In this document: piece by piece, positions 24,244 to 33,300 of the stretch | How the letters are laid out: every line of letters starts with the position of its first letter | How positions within the stretch are numbered: position 1 is the stretch's first letter | DNA from: Bacteroidota bacterium | Lineage (GTDB): Bacteria; Bacteroidota; Bacteroidia; Chitinophagales; Saprospiraceae | Length of the DNA stretch: 35,811 bases | NCBI GenBank assembly: GCA_014190515.1 | Contig: BJGN01000019.1 | Span: forward strand, 1-35,811 | Direction: 5' to 3' | Notes under the pieces: model-generated | What the model was told of the DNA's origin: nothing | Databases searched by the model: none | What the model saw: the letters and a program-made list of their open reading frames with translations, nothing else | Translations under genes and position numbers: made by a program

Positions 24244-26031
24244 TTAAATTGGAGAACACTGTTGTTGCAGCCATACTTTTTCATCATCAGAAATAAATGG
24301 TGATAAACCATTCCAAACCAAACGATGATAATTGTTTAACCATTCTTTTTCATCCTGGTTCAATAGAGAAGAATCAATAAGTTGTTGAGAAATGGGAAAC
24401 AGGGTTAAATCCTCAAAAGTAAGAAAGCCATTTTCAAGATCTTTACAAAGCAGGATGTTTTCAATCCGTATGCCATATTCGCCCTCAATATAAACTCCGG
24501 GTTCATTGGTGGTAACCATGCCGGGCTTTAACGCGGTAGTACCCCTGCTAGTAGTCGGATTTGTAGCAAACCCTTGTGGACCCTCATGGACGGACAGAAA
24601 AAAACCTACTCCATGGCCAGTACCATGCGCATAATTCAATCCTTGCTTCCATAAGTGTGTCCTGGCTAAAGTGTCGAGTTGCATTCCTACGGTACCAGAG
24701 GGGAATTGGGCAGAGGCTAAAGCAATAAATCCCTTTAACACTAAAGTAAAGTGTTGTTTTATTAGTAATGGCGGGTTGTTTCCAATAAATATGGTTCTGG
24801 TAATGTCGGTCGTTCCGTCCAGGTATTGCCCACCTGAATCAACTAAAAGTAATCCACCTTTTTTAATGATAGCTGCCTTTTCGGAATGAGGGTGATAATG
24901 TATTATGGCGCCGTTACTTTTATAACCAACAATGGCATTAAAACTTTCCCCTTTATAATCGGCCTGTTGTGATCTGTAAAAGGCACATTTTTCCGCAAAA
25001 TCAAATTCAGAGATAGTATGCTCATTTTCTATTTCACTTTCTAACCATCTAAAGGCACGAATCAGCGCTATGCCATCTTTAAGCATTGCCTTTTGAATGT
25101 GCGTTATTTCATTTTCCGATTTAACCGCCTTGAGTTCCATAATCCAATTAGGGTGCATCAAACACCTTTTAGGAGGTATAATCTTGTAAATGGCAGCATT
25201 TAACGACTCTGGGTGTACGATAAAGGTAACATCACTCCCTAAATGAGCTATGGACTCCATTAGGGTCTCATAAGGTAAAATGGTGATATTTTCCTTTGAT
25301 AAGGATTCCTTTGTTTTGGGGGATATTTTTTTTTCATTGACAAATAAAAAACAGTTTTCTTTCCCTAATAATAAATATGCGTAGAATAAAGGATTATACG
25401 GAATATCATTCCCTCTTAGATTTAATATCCAGGCAATATCATCCAAAGTGGACAGGACAAGATAATCAGCATCTAAGGATATCATTTTAGCTCTTAATAA
25501 ACCCATTTTACTCTCTCTGCTAATTGACGAAAAATGAATATCATGTTCAAATATTTCTAAAGGAGGTAAAGCAGGTCTGTTTGCCCATAGGTTGTCAAAA
25601 GGATTATATTGTGGAAGAAGAGTCAAACGATGTGTAGATAAAAGGGCTGAAATTTGTTCAAGTTGTTGTATAGAGAAAAGGCGGGAATCCAAACCAACCT
25701 GCTTGCCAGGAGTTAATTGTTTAACTAACCAGGGTAAATGTTCTGGTGCATGAGGTACTTTTTGTTTGTGAAGTGTTATGCCTGAGCCGGATAACTCAAT
25801 GTCGGCTTGTATAAAATATCTGGGGTCCGTCCAAAGTGCGGCATAGTCGGCCAGAATAATCAAGGTGCCAGCGGAACCTGTAAAACCACTTAACCATTCT
25901 CTTACGGCCCAATGATCTGCAATATATTCACTTTGATGCGGGTCACCTGAAGGTATAATCACTGCATCTATTTTGTTTTTTTGCATATCAATCCGTAGAG
26001 ATTGAATCCGGTTCTTTATAACATCACTCAT
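24244..26031 (-). CDS. pepP: Xaa-Pro aminopeptidase (M24B)
   Basis: 595 residues; removes N-terminal residues preceding proline, with a dimanganese centre in relatives. Three-domain layout like the long eukaryote-like APP1 form: two creatinase-like N-terminal domains (IDAVIIPSGDPHQSEYIADHW; DDIAWILNLRGNDIPYNP) and a C-terminal pita-bread catalytic domain. Metal-ligand segments are visible: LLVDSGGQYLDGTTDITRT (two Asp), HGTGHGVGFFLSVHEGP (His), TTNEPGVYIEGEYGIRIEN (two Glu). No signal peptide, so cytosolic. Divergent from rpoN across 148 bases that hold a palindrome. The gene symbol is by family and may differ for the long form. Confidence 0.93.
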   Translation of the reverse strand: MSDVIKNRIQSLRIDMQKNKIDAVIIPSGDPHQSEYIADHWAVREWLSGFTGSAGTLIILADYAALWTDPRYFIQADIELSGSGITLHKQKVPHAPEHLPWLVKQLTPGKQVGLDSRLFSIQQLEQISALLSTHRLTLLPQYNPFDNLWANRPALPPLEIFEHDIHFSSISRESKMGLLRAKMISLDADYLVLSTLDDIAWILNLRGNDIPYNPLFYAYLLLGKENCFLFVNEKKISPKTKESLSKENITILPYETLMESIAHLGSDVTFIVHPESLNAAIYKIIPPKRCLMHPNWIMELKAVKSENEITHIQKAMLKDGIALIRAFRWLESEIENEHTISEFDFAEKCAFYRSQQADYKGESFNAIVGYKSNGAIIHYHPHSEKAAIIKKGGLLLVDSGGQYLDGTTDITRTIFIGNNPPLLIKQHFTLVLKGFIALASAQFPSGTVGMQLDTLARTHLWKQGLNYAHGTGHGVGFFLSVHEGPQGFATNPTTSRGTTALKPGMVTTNEPGVYIEGEYGIRIENILLCKDLENGFLTFEDLTLFPISQQLIDSSLLNQDEKEWLNNYHRLVWNGLSPFISDDEKVWLQQQCSPI

Positions 26032-26101
26032 CCTTGATTAATTTTTATCACATAAAATTAATCAAAATAACCTAATGTAATGTTTAACGGAGAGATGTGT
26101 C

Positions 26102-26121
26102 TGTGTTCATATAAGAACACA
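26102..26121. promoter_or_regulatory. Palindromic operator candidate between pepP and rpoN
   Basis: A perfect 7-bp inverted repeat TGTGTTC / GAACACA with a 6-base spacer. It lies about 20 bases upstream of the rpoN -7 element, over the expected -33 region, and within 90 bases of the divergent pepP start. The form suits a dimeric regulator; no such regulator is identified. Confidence 0.35.
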
Positions 26122-26139
26122 CATATAATAAAAAATAGT

Positions 26140-26147
26140 TATATTTG
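26140..26147 (+). promoter_or_regulatory. -7 promoter element for rpoN
   Basis: TATATTTG, exact match to TAnnTTTG, 32 bases before the rpoN start. No TTTG at the -33 distance, which is where the palindrome lies, so activation or repression through that site is conceivable. Confidence 0.6.
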
Positions 26148-26179
26148 CTTAATAAACAAATAATTCGGAACAACAAAGT

Positions 26180-27709
26180 ATGCGGACAGGGTTAAGTCAG
26201 AAGCAGTTACAGATTCAAAAGCTTTCACCCCAACAGATTCAACTGATGAAGCTGCTGCAGGTTCCTACTGCCTTGCTTGAACAAAGAATTAAGGAGGAGA
26301 TTGAAGAAAACCCGGCACTTGAAGAGGGAGAAAATATAGTAGAAGCGGATACTCAGGATCAAGATCACGAAGAACCTGTAGAAAGTGACATAGAATCGGA
26401 GGACGAGCCTGCGATTGACGACGAAATGGAGGTAGTTGACTATATCCAGGAATACCTTGATAATGAAGACGATACTCCGGACTATAAGCTACAGGGAGAT
26501 GGTTATAATCCAGAGGAGGAGGAAAAATCTATGCCTGTAGTGCTTGAAAATTCTTTTTATGATTTTTTAATACAACAAATAGGCTTGTCCACTTTTTCTA
26601 ATGAAAAGGAAAGGATTATTGCCAGGCAGATTATTGGAAGTATCGACGAAGACGGCTATTTGAGAAGAGATACCTTTGCTATAGTGGACGATTTAATTTT
26701 TTCGTTAAATATAATAGTAACGGAATTTGAGATTGAAGAAGTATTAAAAAAAGTCCAGAGATTTGACCCACCAGGTATTGGTGCCCGTGATTTACAAGAA
26801 TGTTTGCTGATACAATTAGCACTGCGTATTGAACAAACAGGAAAGGAAAGCCAGTCAAAAGACGCCTTGATTTTGGCTTATAAAATGGTAGATAAATATT
26901 TTGATGCATTTTCAAAAAAGCACTATGAGAAGTTATTAAGATCCCTTAATATTTCTGAAAAGCAGTTAAAAAAAGCGGTTGAAGAAGTGCTGAAATTAAA
27001 CCCCAAGCCATCAAGTGGTTATATTGGCGACGCTAAATCGAGCAATAATCAATATATTATTCCAGATTTTATCATTACAAACCGCGATGAGGAGCTTGAA
27101 GTTGTCTTACATTCAAGAAATGCGCCGGAATTGAGAATCAGCGATCATTTCAGAGAAATGCTCAGGACTTACGGTGTTGATAAGACGAAAGGTTTAAGTG
27201 CTCAGTCTGATAAAGAAGCTGTTAAGTTTATACGACAAAAAATTGAATCTGCCCGTTGGTTTATAGACGCCATAAGACAGCGTCATGAAACCATGTATAG
27301 AACTATGTATGCTATTTTGGAATATCAATATGAGTTTTTTCTAACAGGTGATCAGAAAAAGCTAAAACCTATGATATTACAAGATATTTCAACGTCAACC
27401 GGACTAGATGTTTCAACGATTTCCAGGGTAGCCAATAGCAAGTATGTCCAAACAGAATTTGGAACCAAACGATTGAAGGAATTTTTCTCTGAATCTATGC
27501 AAATGAGTGACGGTGAGGAGGTTTCTACTATTGAGGTGAAGAAGATATTAGCAGAATTAATTGGAGGAGAAGATAAAAAACTACCTTTATCCGATGATAA
27601 ACTGACACAAATATTAGGAGAAAAGGGTTACCCAATTGCCCGCAGGACGGTAGCAAAATATAGGGACCAATTAAATATAGCTAAAGCATCATTAAGAAAA
27701 GAACTTTAA
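26180..27709 (+). CDS. rpoN: RNA polymerase sigma-54 factor
   Basis: Alternative sigma factor recognising -24/-12 promoters and needing an AAA+ activator. 509 residues. Region I (1-48) is glutamine-rich (LSQKQLQIQKLSPQQIQLMKLL, IEENPALEEGE). An acidic region II covers about 50-115. Core-binding and DNA-binding regions follow, with DPPGIGARDLQECLLIQL, a helix-turn-helix like IAEA... form at LQDISTSTGLDVSTISRVANSKYVQT, and the RpoN box ARRTVAKYR near the C-terminus. The overall length is normal. No bEBP activator lies in the window. The stop codon overlaps that of the convergent aminotransferase gene. Confidence 0.96.
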   Translation: MRTGLSQKQLQIQKLSPQQIQLMKLLQVPTALLEQRIKEEIEENPALEEGENIVEADTQDQDHEEPVESDIESEDEPAIDDEMEVVDYIQEYLDNEDDTPDYKLQGDGYNPEEEEKSMPVVLENSFYDFLIQQIGLSTFSNEKERIIARQIIGSIDEDGYLRRDTFAIVDDLIFSLNIIVTEFEIEEVLKKVQRFDPPGIGARDLQECLLIQLALRIEQTGKESQSKDALILAYKMVDKYFDAFSKKHYEKLLRSLNISEKQLKKAVEEVLKLNPKPSSGYIGDAKSSNNQYIIPDFIITNRDEELEVVLHSRNAPELRISDHFREMLRTYGVDKTKGLSAQSDKEAVKFIRQKIESARWFIDAIRQRHETMYRTMYAILEYQYEFFLTGDQKKLKPMILQDISTSTGLDVSTISRVANSKYVQTEFGTKRLKEFFSESMQMSDGEEVSTIEVKKILAELIGGEDKKLPLSDDKLTQILGEKGYPIARRTVAKYRDQLNIAKASLRKEL

Positions 27710-28893
27710 AGTACTACTTCGTTTAAACATTCCATCAAAATAGAGCAAGCCTCGTCAATTTCCTCAAAGGTAATGGTCAAAGGTGGCGCAATCCTTAGTG
27801 AACGATCATTGAACAGAAACCAATCGGTAATCAATCCTTTTTCAATAGCAAGGTTAATCACTTTTCGAACTAATACAGCATTATCCAGGTCTAAGGCCAT
27901 GAGTAGGCCGGCATGCCTGATTTCTTTAATGAAGGGGTGTTTTAGGTTAGAGATAAATCTTTCTGATTTTGCTTGAACTAAAGAAATAAGGTCACTGTCT
28001 ATTAAAAATTGAAGGGTAGCGAATGCCGCGGCAGAACTTACTGGGTGCCCACCAAAAGTAGTTATATGTCCCAGGACTGGATTTTCAGAAAGTCCAGACA
28101 TTATTTCTTTGGAGGAAATGAAAGCACCAATAGGCATTCCACCACCTAAACCCTTGGCTAGTAGGAGAATATCAGGAATAACATCATATTGACTAAAAGC
28201 AAAAAGACTTCCCGTTCTACCCATACCTGTCTGAATTTCATCAAGAATGAGTAGCGTTCCCGTCGATTTGCAACGATCTGCAACTTGTTTTAAAAAATCT
28301 CCATGGGGAATGCGCACCCCAAATTCAGCTTGTACCGTTTCAAGAATAACTGCCGCTGTTTTGTTTGTAATGCGTTCCAAACAGGAAAGACAATTAAAAT
28401 CGATATGATTAATGTGCGGAAGTAAGGGAAAAAAGGCTTCTGTAAAGGTAGTGGGAAACATAAGGGAAGCCGCACCTTGAGTACTGCCATGGTAGGCAAA
28501 TTTTGCTGAAATAATTTCTGAACGGCCCGTATATTTTTTCGCAAGTTTCATGGCTCCTTCTGTTGCTTCAGAGCCGCTATTCACCAAATAAACTGAGGAT
28601 AAATTTTCAGGTAATAAAGAAGTTAGCAGGGATACCAGTTTAATCTGCGGACTCAATACAAATTCACCATAAACGAGGGTATGCATGTATAAATCTACCT
28701 GATTTTTAATGGCATTAACCACGGCGGGGTGTCTGTGGCCTAATACACTAACACTTATTCCAGCAATAACATCCAAATATTTTTTATCATCGGTATCATA
28801 TAGGTAAACACCTTCTGAACGGACAATTTCCAGAGCTAAGGGAGCGGGACTGGTTTGTGCAAGGTGGTTGAGAAAAAGCTGTCGGTTATTCAT
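27706..28893 (-). CDS. Class III PLP aminotransferase (ArgD/GabT-like)
   Basis: 395 residues of the acetylornithine/4-aminobutyrate aminotransferase family. Seen are the N-terminal GVYLYDTDDKKYLDVIAGISVSVLGHRHP, the cofactor stretch LVNSGSEATEGAMKLAKKYTGR, the Asp-containing LILDEIQTGMGRTG, and the PLP lysine in LLLAKGLGGGMPIGAF. The AFGGHPVSSAAA element is complete. Which amino donor it uses is unclear: no arginine, lysine or gamma-aminobutyrate genes are nearby. Its stop codon shares the TTAA with the rpoN stop, with no terminator between, so each transcript probably runs antisense into the other. Confidence 0.9.
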   Translation of the reverse strand: MNNRQLFLNHLAQTSPAPLALEIVRSEGVYLYDTDDKKYLDVIAGISVSVLGHRHPAVVNAIKNQVDLYMHTLVYGEFVLSPQIKLVSLLTSLLPENLSSVYLVNSGSEATEGAMKLAKKYTGRSEIISAKFAYHGSTQGAASLMFPTTFTEAFFPLLPHINHIDFNCLSCLERITNKTAAVILETVQAEFGVRIPHGDFLKQVADRCKSTGTLLILDEIQTGMGRTGSLFAFSQYDVIPDILLLAKGLGGGMPIGAFISSKEIMSGLSENPVLGHITTFGGHPVSSAAAFATLQFLIDSDLISLVQAKSERFISNLKHPFIKEIRHAGLLMALDLDNAVLVRKVINLAIEKGLITDWFLFNDRSLRIAPPLTITFEEIDEACSILMECLNEVVL

Positions 28894-28963
28894 ATTTTAA
28901 TAAACTTAGGCAAAGTAAATAAAATTTGATTATAAATAAGGATATTTGGATAACACTAAAAAA

Positions 28964-29674
28964 ATGAAGAGGATAGGTTTTATAGTCATATTTATTTTAT
29001 TGATTTTGATTTGTTTATTATTATTGTTTCCAAGAAAGGAGATAATAAGCAGAATTTACCCTGTAAAGGGAATTGATGTTTCTCATTATCAAGAGGTCAT
29101 AGATTGGAAAAGTATTGCGGAAAATGATATTGCTTTTGTTTTTGTAAAAGCAACAGAGGGTATATCATTGAAAGATAAATTATTTACAAGGAACTGGGAA
29201 CGCATAAAGCAGGAGGGTTTAAAACGAGGTGCCTATCATTTTTTCCGCCCAACGATTTCCGCTGAAAAGCAGGCCGCTCATTTTAGTAGGAGTGTGGAAC
29301 TTGAATTGGGTGATTTTCCTCCGGTACTTGATGTAGAGGTTTTGGATGGTGTGTCGAAAAAGGTACTATTAATTGGAGTTCATGCCTGGTTAGTACACAC
29401 AGAAATGGAATATGGTGTAAAACCAATTATTTACACAAATCAGGATTTTTATAATAAGTATTTACGAAATGCATTTGAAAATTATCCATTATGGATTGCC
29501 AGGTATAGTTTGCGTGAACCAAAATTAAAGGATGACTCGAAATGGGTTTTTTGGCAATATACCAGCGCTGGAAAAATTAAAGGGATCAAGGGCAGAACCG
29601 ATTTTAATGTATTTCATGGTACTTTAGAAGAGTTAGATCACTTTAGTCTGCAACCAAGAGAGATATTGAGATAA
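28964..29674 (+). CDS. Membrane-anchored GH25 lysozyme-like hydrolase
   Basis: 236 residues of glycoside hydrolase family 25 (Cellosyl-type muramidase), which cuts the MurNAc-GlcNAc bond in peptidoglycan. One N-terminal membrane helix (about 4-22) is followed by the catalytic domain: GIDVSHYQ with D38, FVFVKATEGI, GAYHFFRP, and the DxE motif LDVEV (D123, E125). C-terminal PIIYTNQDFYNKYL, WIARY and WVFWQYTSAG fit the barrel. It is a predicted inner-membrane-anchored periplasmic enzyme. I start at the ATG at 28964; a TTG at 28946 would add six residues and is less likely. It may remodel the cell's own wall; no prophage or secretion genes surround it. Confidence 0.9.
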   Translation: MKRIGFIVIFILLILICLLLLFPRKEIISRIYPVKGIDVSHYQEVIDWKSIAENDIAFVFVKATEGISLKDKLFTRNWERIKQEGLKRGAYHFFRPTISAEKQAAHFSRSVELELGDFPPVLDVEVLDGVSKKVLLIGVHAWLVHTEMEYGVKPIIYTNQDFYNKYLRNAFENYPLWIARYSLREPKLKDDSKWVFWQYTSAGKIKGIKGRTDFNVFHGTLEELDHFSLQPREILR

Positions 29675-29689
29675 AAAAATGAAAATATC

Positions 29690-29721
29690 TTTGGAAAATA
29701 AAGAAGGTATTACTATATTTG
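29690..29721 (+). promoter_or_regulatory. Promoter of tRNA-Val
   Basis: TTTG (29690-29693), 20 bases, then TATATTTG (29714-29721), a full Bacteroidota -33/-7 pair. The start would fall about 10 bases before the tRNA 5' end. It overlaps the last bases of the gap after the lysozyme stop. Confidence 0.85.
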
Positions 29722-29738
29722 CATTCGCTAAGAGAAAC

Positions 29739-29816
29739 GGGTGATTAGCTCAGCTGGTTTAGAGCACCTGCCTTACAAGCAGGGGGTCATAGGTTCGAAT
29801 CCTATATTACCCACCA
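29739..29816 (+). tRNA. tRNA-Val (anticodon TAC), CCA encoded
   Basis: Acceptor GGGTGAT/ATTACCC (one G-T pair), D arm GCTC/GAGC, anticodon stem CCTGC/GCAGG with loop CTTACAA (anticodon TAC), variable loop GGGTC, T arm ATAGG TTCGAAT CCTAT, discriminator A at 29813, then CCA at 29814-29816. Promoter ahead and terminator behind make it a single-gene unit. Confidence 0.97.
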
Positions 29817-29849
29817 AAAGCGTCAGTTATTTTAACTGGCGCTTTTTTT
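29816..29849 (+). terminator. Rho-independent terminator of tRNA-Val
   Basis: A 14-bp stem (29816-29829 with 29833-29846, one G-T pair), three-base loop and T tail. The stem begins within the encoded CCA of the tRNA. Confidence 0.9.
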
Positions 29850-29887
29850 GTTTTGGAACATTGGTTTAAATGCCATATCTTAGCAAA

Positions 29888-30271
29888 ATGAAAAAGGTAG
29901 TATCTATTTCATTTCTTATCGTTTTTTTACTTGCCAATACTGAATTACATGAAGTATTGAAAGTACCATTACTTTTTGAACATTACTTATTACATAAACA
30001 AGAGGATAAAAATCAGTCTTTCGTAACCTTTATATATAAGCATTACGTATCGGTTCAAGATCATTTTCATTTGCAAAATGATCACGATGGTTTACCGTTA
30101 AAAACAAAAGACTGTATAAAATATAATCCAGGCATTGTTTCTTTTCTTTTAATACCTTACGCCAGACTCCAGGAAGCACCCTATCAATTAAAACAGCGTA
30201 TATTTTTCAAAAAGGTATTTCTATCCAATCTAAATCAAGGTAATATTTGGCAACCACCGCAGATTAGCTGA
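29888..30271 (+). CDS. Small exported His-rich protein of a metal-efflux operon
   Basis: Not a named family. 127 residues from the chosen ATG (29888); an upstream ATG at 29870 would add six residues. The N-terminus (KKVVSISFLIVFLLANTE) is a signal peptide or anchor. The next 70 residues carry seven histidines (LHEV, FEHYLLH, YKHY, DHFHL, NDHD) with several acidic residues, suitable for binding divalent metal; the rest is basic and hydrophobic. A similar small protein ahead of CzcA-type pumps occurs in other Bacteroidota. It is 35 bases ahead of the pump gene, so likely the first gene of the operon. A periplasmic metal chaperone or sensor is an inference. Confidence 0.7.
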   Translation: MKKVVSISFLIVFLLANTELHEVLKVPLLFEHYLLHKQEDKNQSFVTFIYKHYVSVQDHFHLQNDHDGLPLKTKDCIKYNPGIVSFLLIPYARLQEAPYQLKQRIFFKKVFLSNLNQGNIWQPPQIS

Positions 30272-30306
30272 TAAATTTCAAGGGATTGTTATTTTATCAC
30301 TAATGA

Positions 30307-33300
30307 ATGATTATGCTAAACAGAATAATTGCTTTTTCAATTAATAATAAATTAATTGTAGGTCTTTTTTTAATTGCGCTTATCGCTTACGGCAGTTTGC
30401 AGTTTACCCTCCTTCCAATAGATGCTGTGCCTGACATAACCGATAATCAGGTTCAGGTTATTACCGTTACACCATCTTTAGGTGCTCCTGATGTTGAACG
30501 ACTCATAACTTTTCCCATTGAACAGGCGAATAGTAATATTCCTGGTTTGAAAGAAATTAGAAGTTTTTCACGATTTGGGCTTTCTCTTATCACCATTGTT
30601 TTTGATGATGATATTGATGTTTATTGGGCACGTCAACAAGTAACCGAACGGTTAAAAATGGCGGAAACACAGATTCCCAAGGGGGTGGGCTCTCCAGAAC
30701 TTGCTCCAGTTACATCGGGTTTAGGGGAAATATATCAGTATGTGATCAAACCAAAGCCTGGATTTGAGGAAAAATTTGATCCTATTGAATTAAGAACCAT
30801 ACAGGATTGGCTTGTAAGGAGACAATTAATTGGTATAAAGGGTGTTGCAGATGTAAGCAGTTTTGGAGGACGTGTGAAACAGTATGAAATAGCCATTGAT
30901 GTAAATAAACTGAACGCACTTCAAATTTCTATTCAGGATATATTTTCCGCTTTAGAAAAAAACAATGAAAATACGGGGGGCGGTTATATTGAAAAATCTT
31001 CTACCGTCCTTTATATCAGAGCGGAAGGGCTAATAGGAAGTATTGAGGATATCAATAAAATAGTTGTTAAAAATATTGATAACGGAAATCCTTTGTTAAT
31101 TAAAGATGTAGCGGAGGTTCGCATCGGAAATGCGACCCGTTATGGCGCTATAACATATAACGATGTGGGTGAAGTGGCTGGTGGCATTGTTATGATGTTG
31201 AAGGGTGATAACAGTAGTCGGGTCATAGAAAGTGTAAAGGAGAAAATTCTTCAGATAGAAAAAACACTACCTGAGGGTGTGATGATTGAACCCTTTTTGG
31301 ATAGGACGAAGATGGTTAATAGCGCCATAAGTACGGTCTCAAAAAATTTATTGGAAGGTGCGCTCATCGTTATTTTTGTCCTGGTGTTATTTCTCGGAAA
31401 TTTTAGAGCGGGGATTTTGGTTGCCTCTGTGATTCCACTTTCTTTACTTTTTGCAGTCATTATGATGAACTTGTTCGGGGTAAGTGGAAATTTGATGAGT
31501 TTAGGTGCATTGGATTTCGGCTTAATTGTGGATGGAGCTGTCATTATTGTTGAAGCGGTCATGCACGGATTGGTGCATAGCAGACGTTTGTCAGGTATCT
31601 CACGAATAAATCAGGCAGAAATGGATAAGGAAGTTCAACATTCTGCCAGCAAAATGATGAATAGTGCCATTTTCGGTCAAATTATCATATTGATAGTTTA
31701 TTTACCCATTTTTACTTTGGAAGGGATTGAGGGAAAAATGTTTAAGCCAATGGCCCAAACTGTTGCATTTGCCCTTATGGGCGCCTTTATTCTGTCTTTG
31801 ACTTATATACCCATGATGAGTACTATCTTTTTGAGTAAAAAGGTATCTCATAAGGAGAATTTTTCAGACAAAATGATGAATGTATTCATTAGCCTGCACC
31901 AAAAAACCTTGAAAAAGGTGATTCATTATCCCCGGATGATTTTATCAGCTACCATCGTACTCTTCCTTTTTTCCGTTTTCATTTTGTCCCGATTAGGGGG
32001 AGAATTTATTCCAGAGCTACCCGAAGGAGATTTTGCAGTGGATACCAGAGTGCTAACGGGAAGTAATTTAAATACTTCAACCGAGGCTTGTTTAAAATCG
32101 GCACATATCCTTTTATCAAAATTTCCAGAAGTTGAAAAGGTAGTCAGTAAAACAGGTAGTGGAGAAATACCTACAGATCCAATGCCTATGGAAGCTTCTG
32201 ATATGATGGTCATTTTAAAAGATAAGAAGGAATGGTCTTCAGCAGAAACATGGGATGAATTGGCAGAAAAAATGAGTGCAGCTTTACAGGATATTCCTGG
32301 TGTTACTTATAGTTTTCAATACCCTGTTGCTATGAGGTTTAATGAATTGATGACGGGTGCCAAACAGGATATAGTTTGTAAAATATTTGGAGAAAACTTA
32401 GATTCTCTCTCTAAATACGCGAAACTTTTAGGGGGCGTTGCTAAAAAAATTGAAGGAGCCAGAGATATTTACGTTGAACCCATTGATGGGTTTCCCCAAC
32501 TTATTATAAGGTATAAAAGAGAGGCTATTGCTCAATTTGGTTTGAATATTCAGGACATAAATAAGGCAATTAATACTGCTTTTGCGGGCCAAAGCAGTGG
32601 ATTGATATTTGAGGATGAAAAAAGGTTCGATCTTATTGTCAGGCTTGCCGGAGAACAAAGACAAAATCTGGAGGATGTTCAGAATTTACTCATTTCTGCA
32701 TCTAATGGAAGTCAAATACCATTGCATCAGGTAGCTAGTGTGACGATTGAAGAAAGTTTGAACCAAATACAGAGGGAAGATGCAAAACGAAGGATTATTG
32801 TTGGGTTTAATGTGCAAGGAAAGGATGTCCAAACTATTGTTCAGGATTTGCAAGATCAGGTGGATAAAAAAATTAATCTTCCAACGGGGTATTATATTAC
32901 TTATGGTGGTTCCTTTGAAAACCTGATTGCAGCGAAACAACGACTTTCCCTCGCGGTGCCCATCGCTTTAGCTCTTATTTTTCTTTTTTTATATTTCGCT
33001 TTTGGCTCTCTCAAACAAGGTTTATTGATTTATTCAGCCATTCCGCTATCAGCTATTGGTGGTATTTTATTTCTTGCCTTAAGGGGTATGTCTTTCAGCA
33101 TTAGTGCCGGAGTAGGGTTCATTGCTTTATTTGGTGTGGCCGTTTTAAATGGTATTGTATTGATTGCTGAATTTAATAGAATTAGAAAAAATGGGGAAGA
33201 AGATTTAAAAGAGGTGGTCTTAATGGGAACAAAAACCAGATTAAGACCTGTTTTAATGACCGCATTTGTAGCCTCTCTTGGTTTTTTACCTATGGCGTTA

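Noticed and set aside
29852-29883. TTTG-N20-TATCTTAG as promoter of the His-rich protein gene
   Set aside because: Spacing is good but one base is off and the start site would fall at or after the start codon at 29888; kept out of the feature list.
31251-32940. Minus-strand frames inside the RND pump gene
   Set aside because: Long minus frames arise from codon bias of the pump gene and show no family resemblance.
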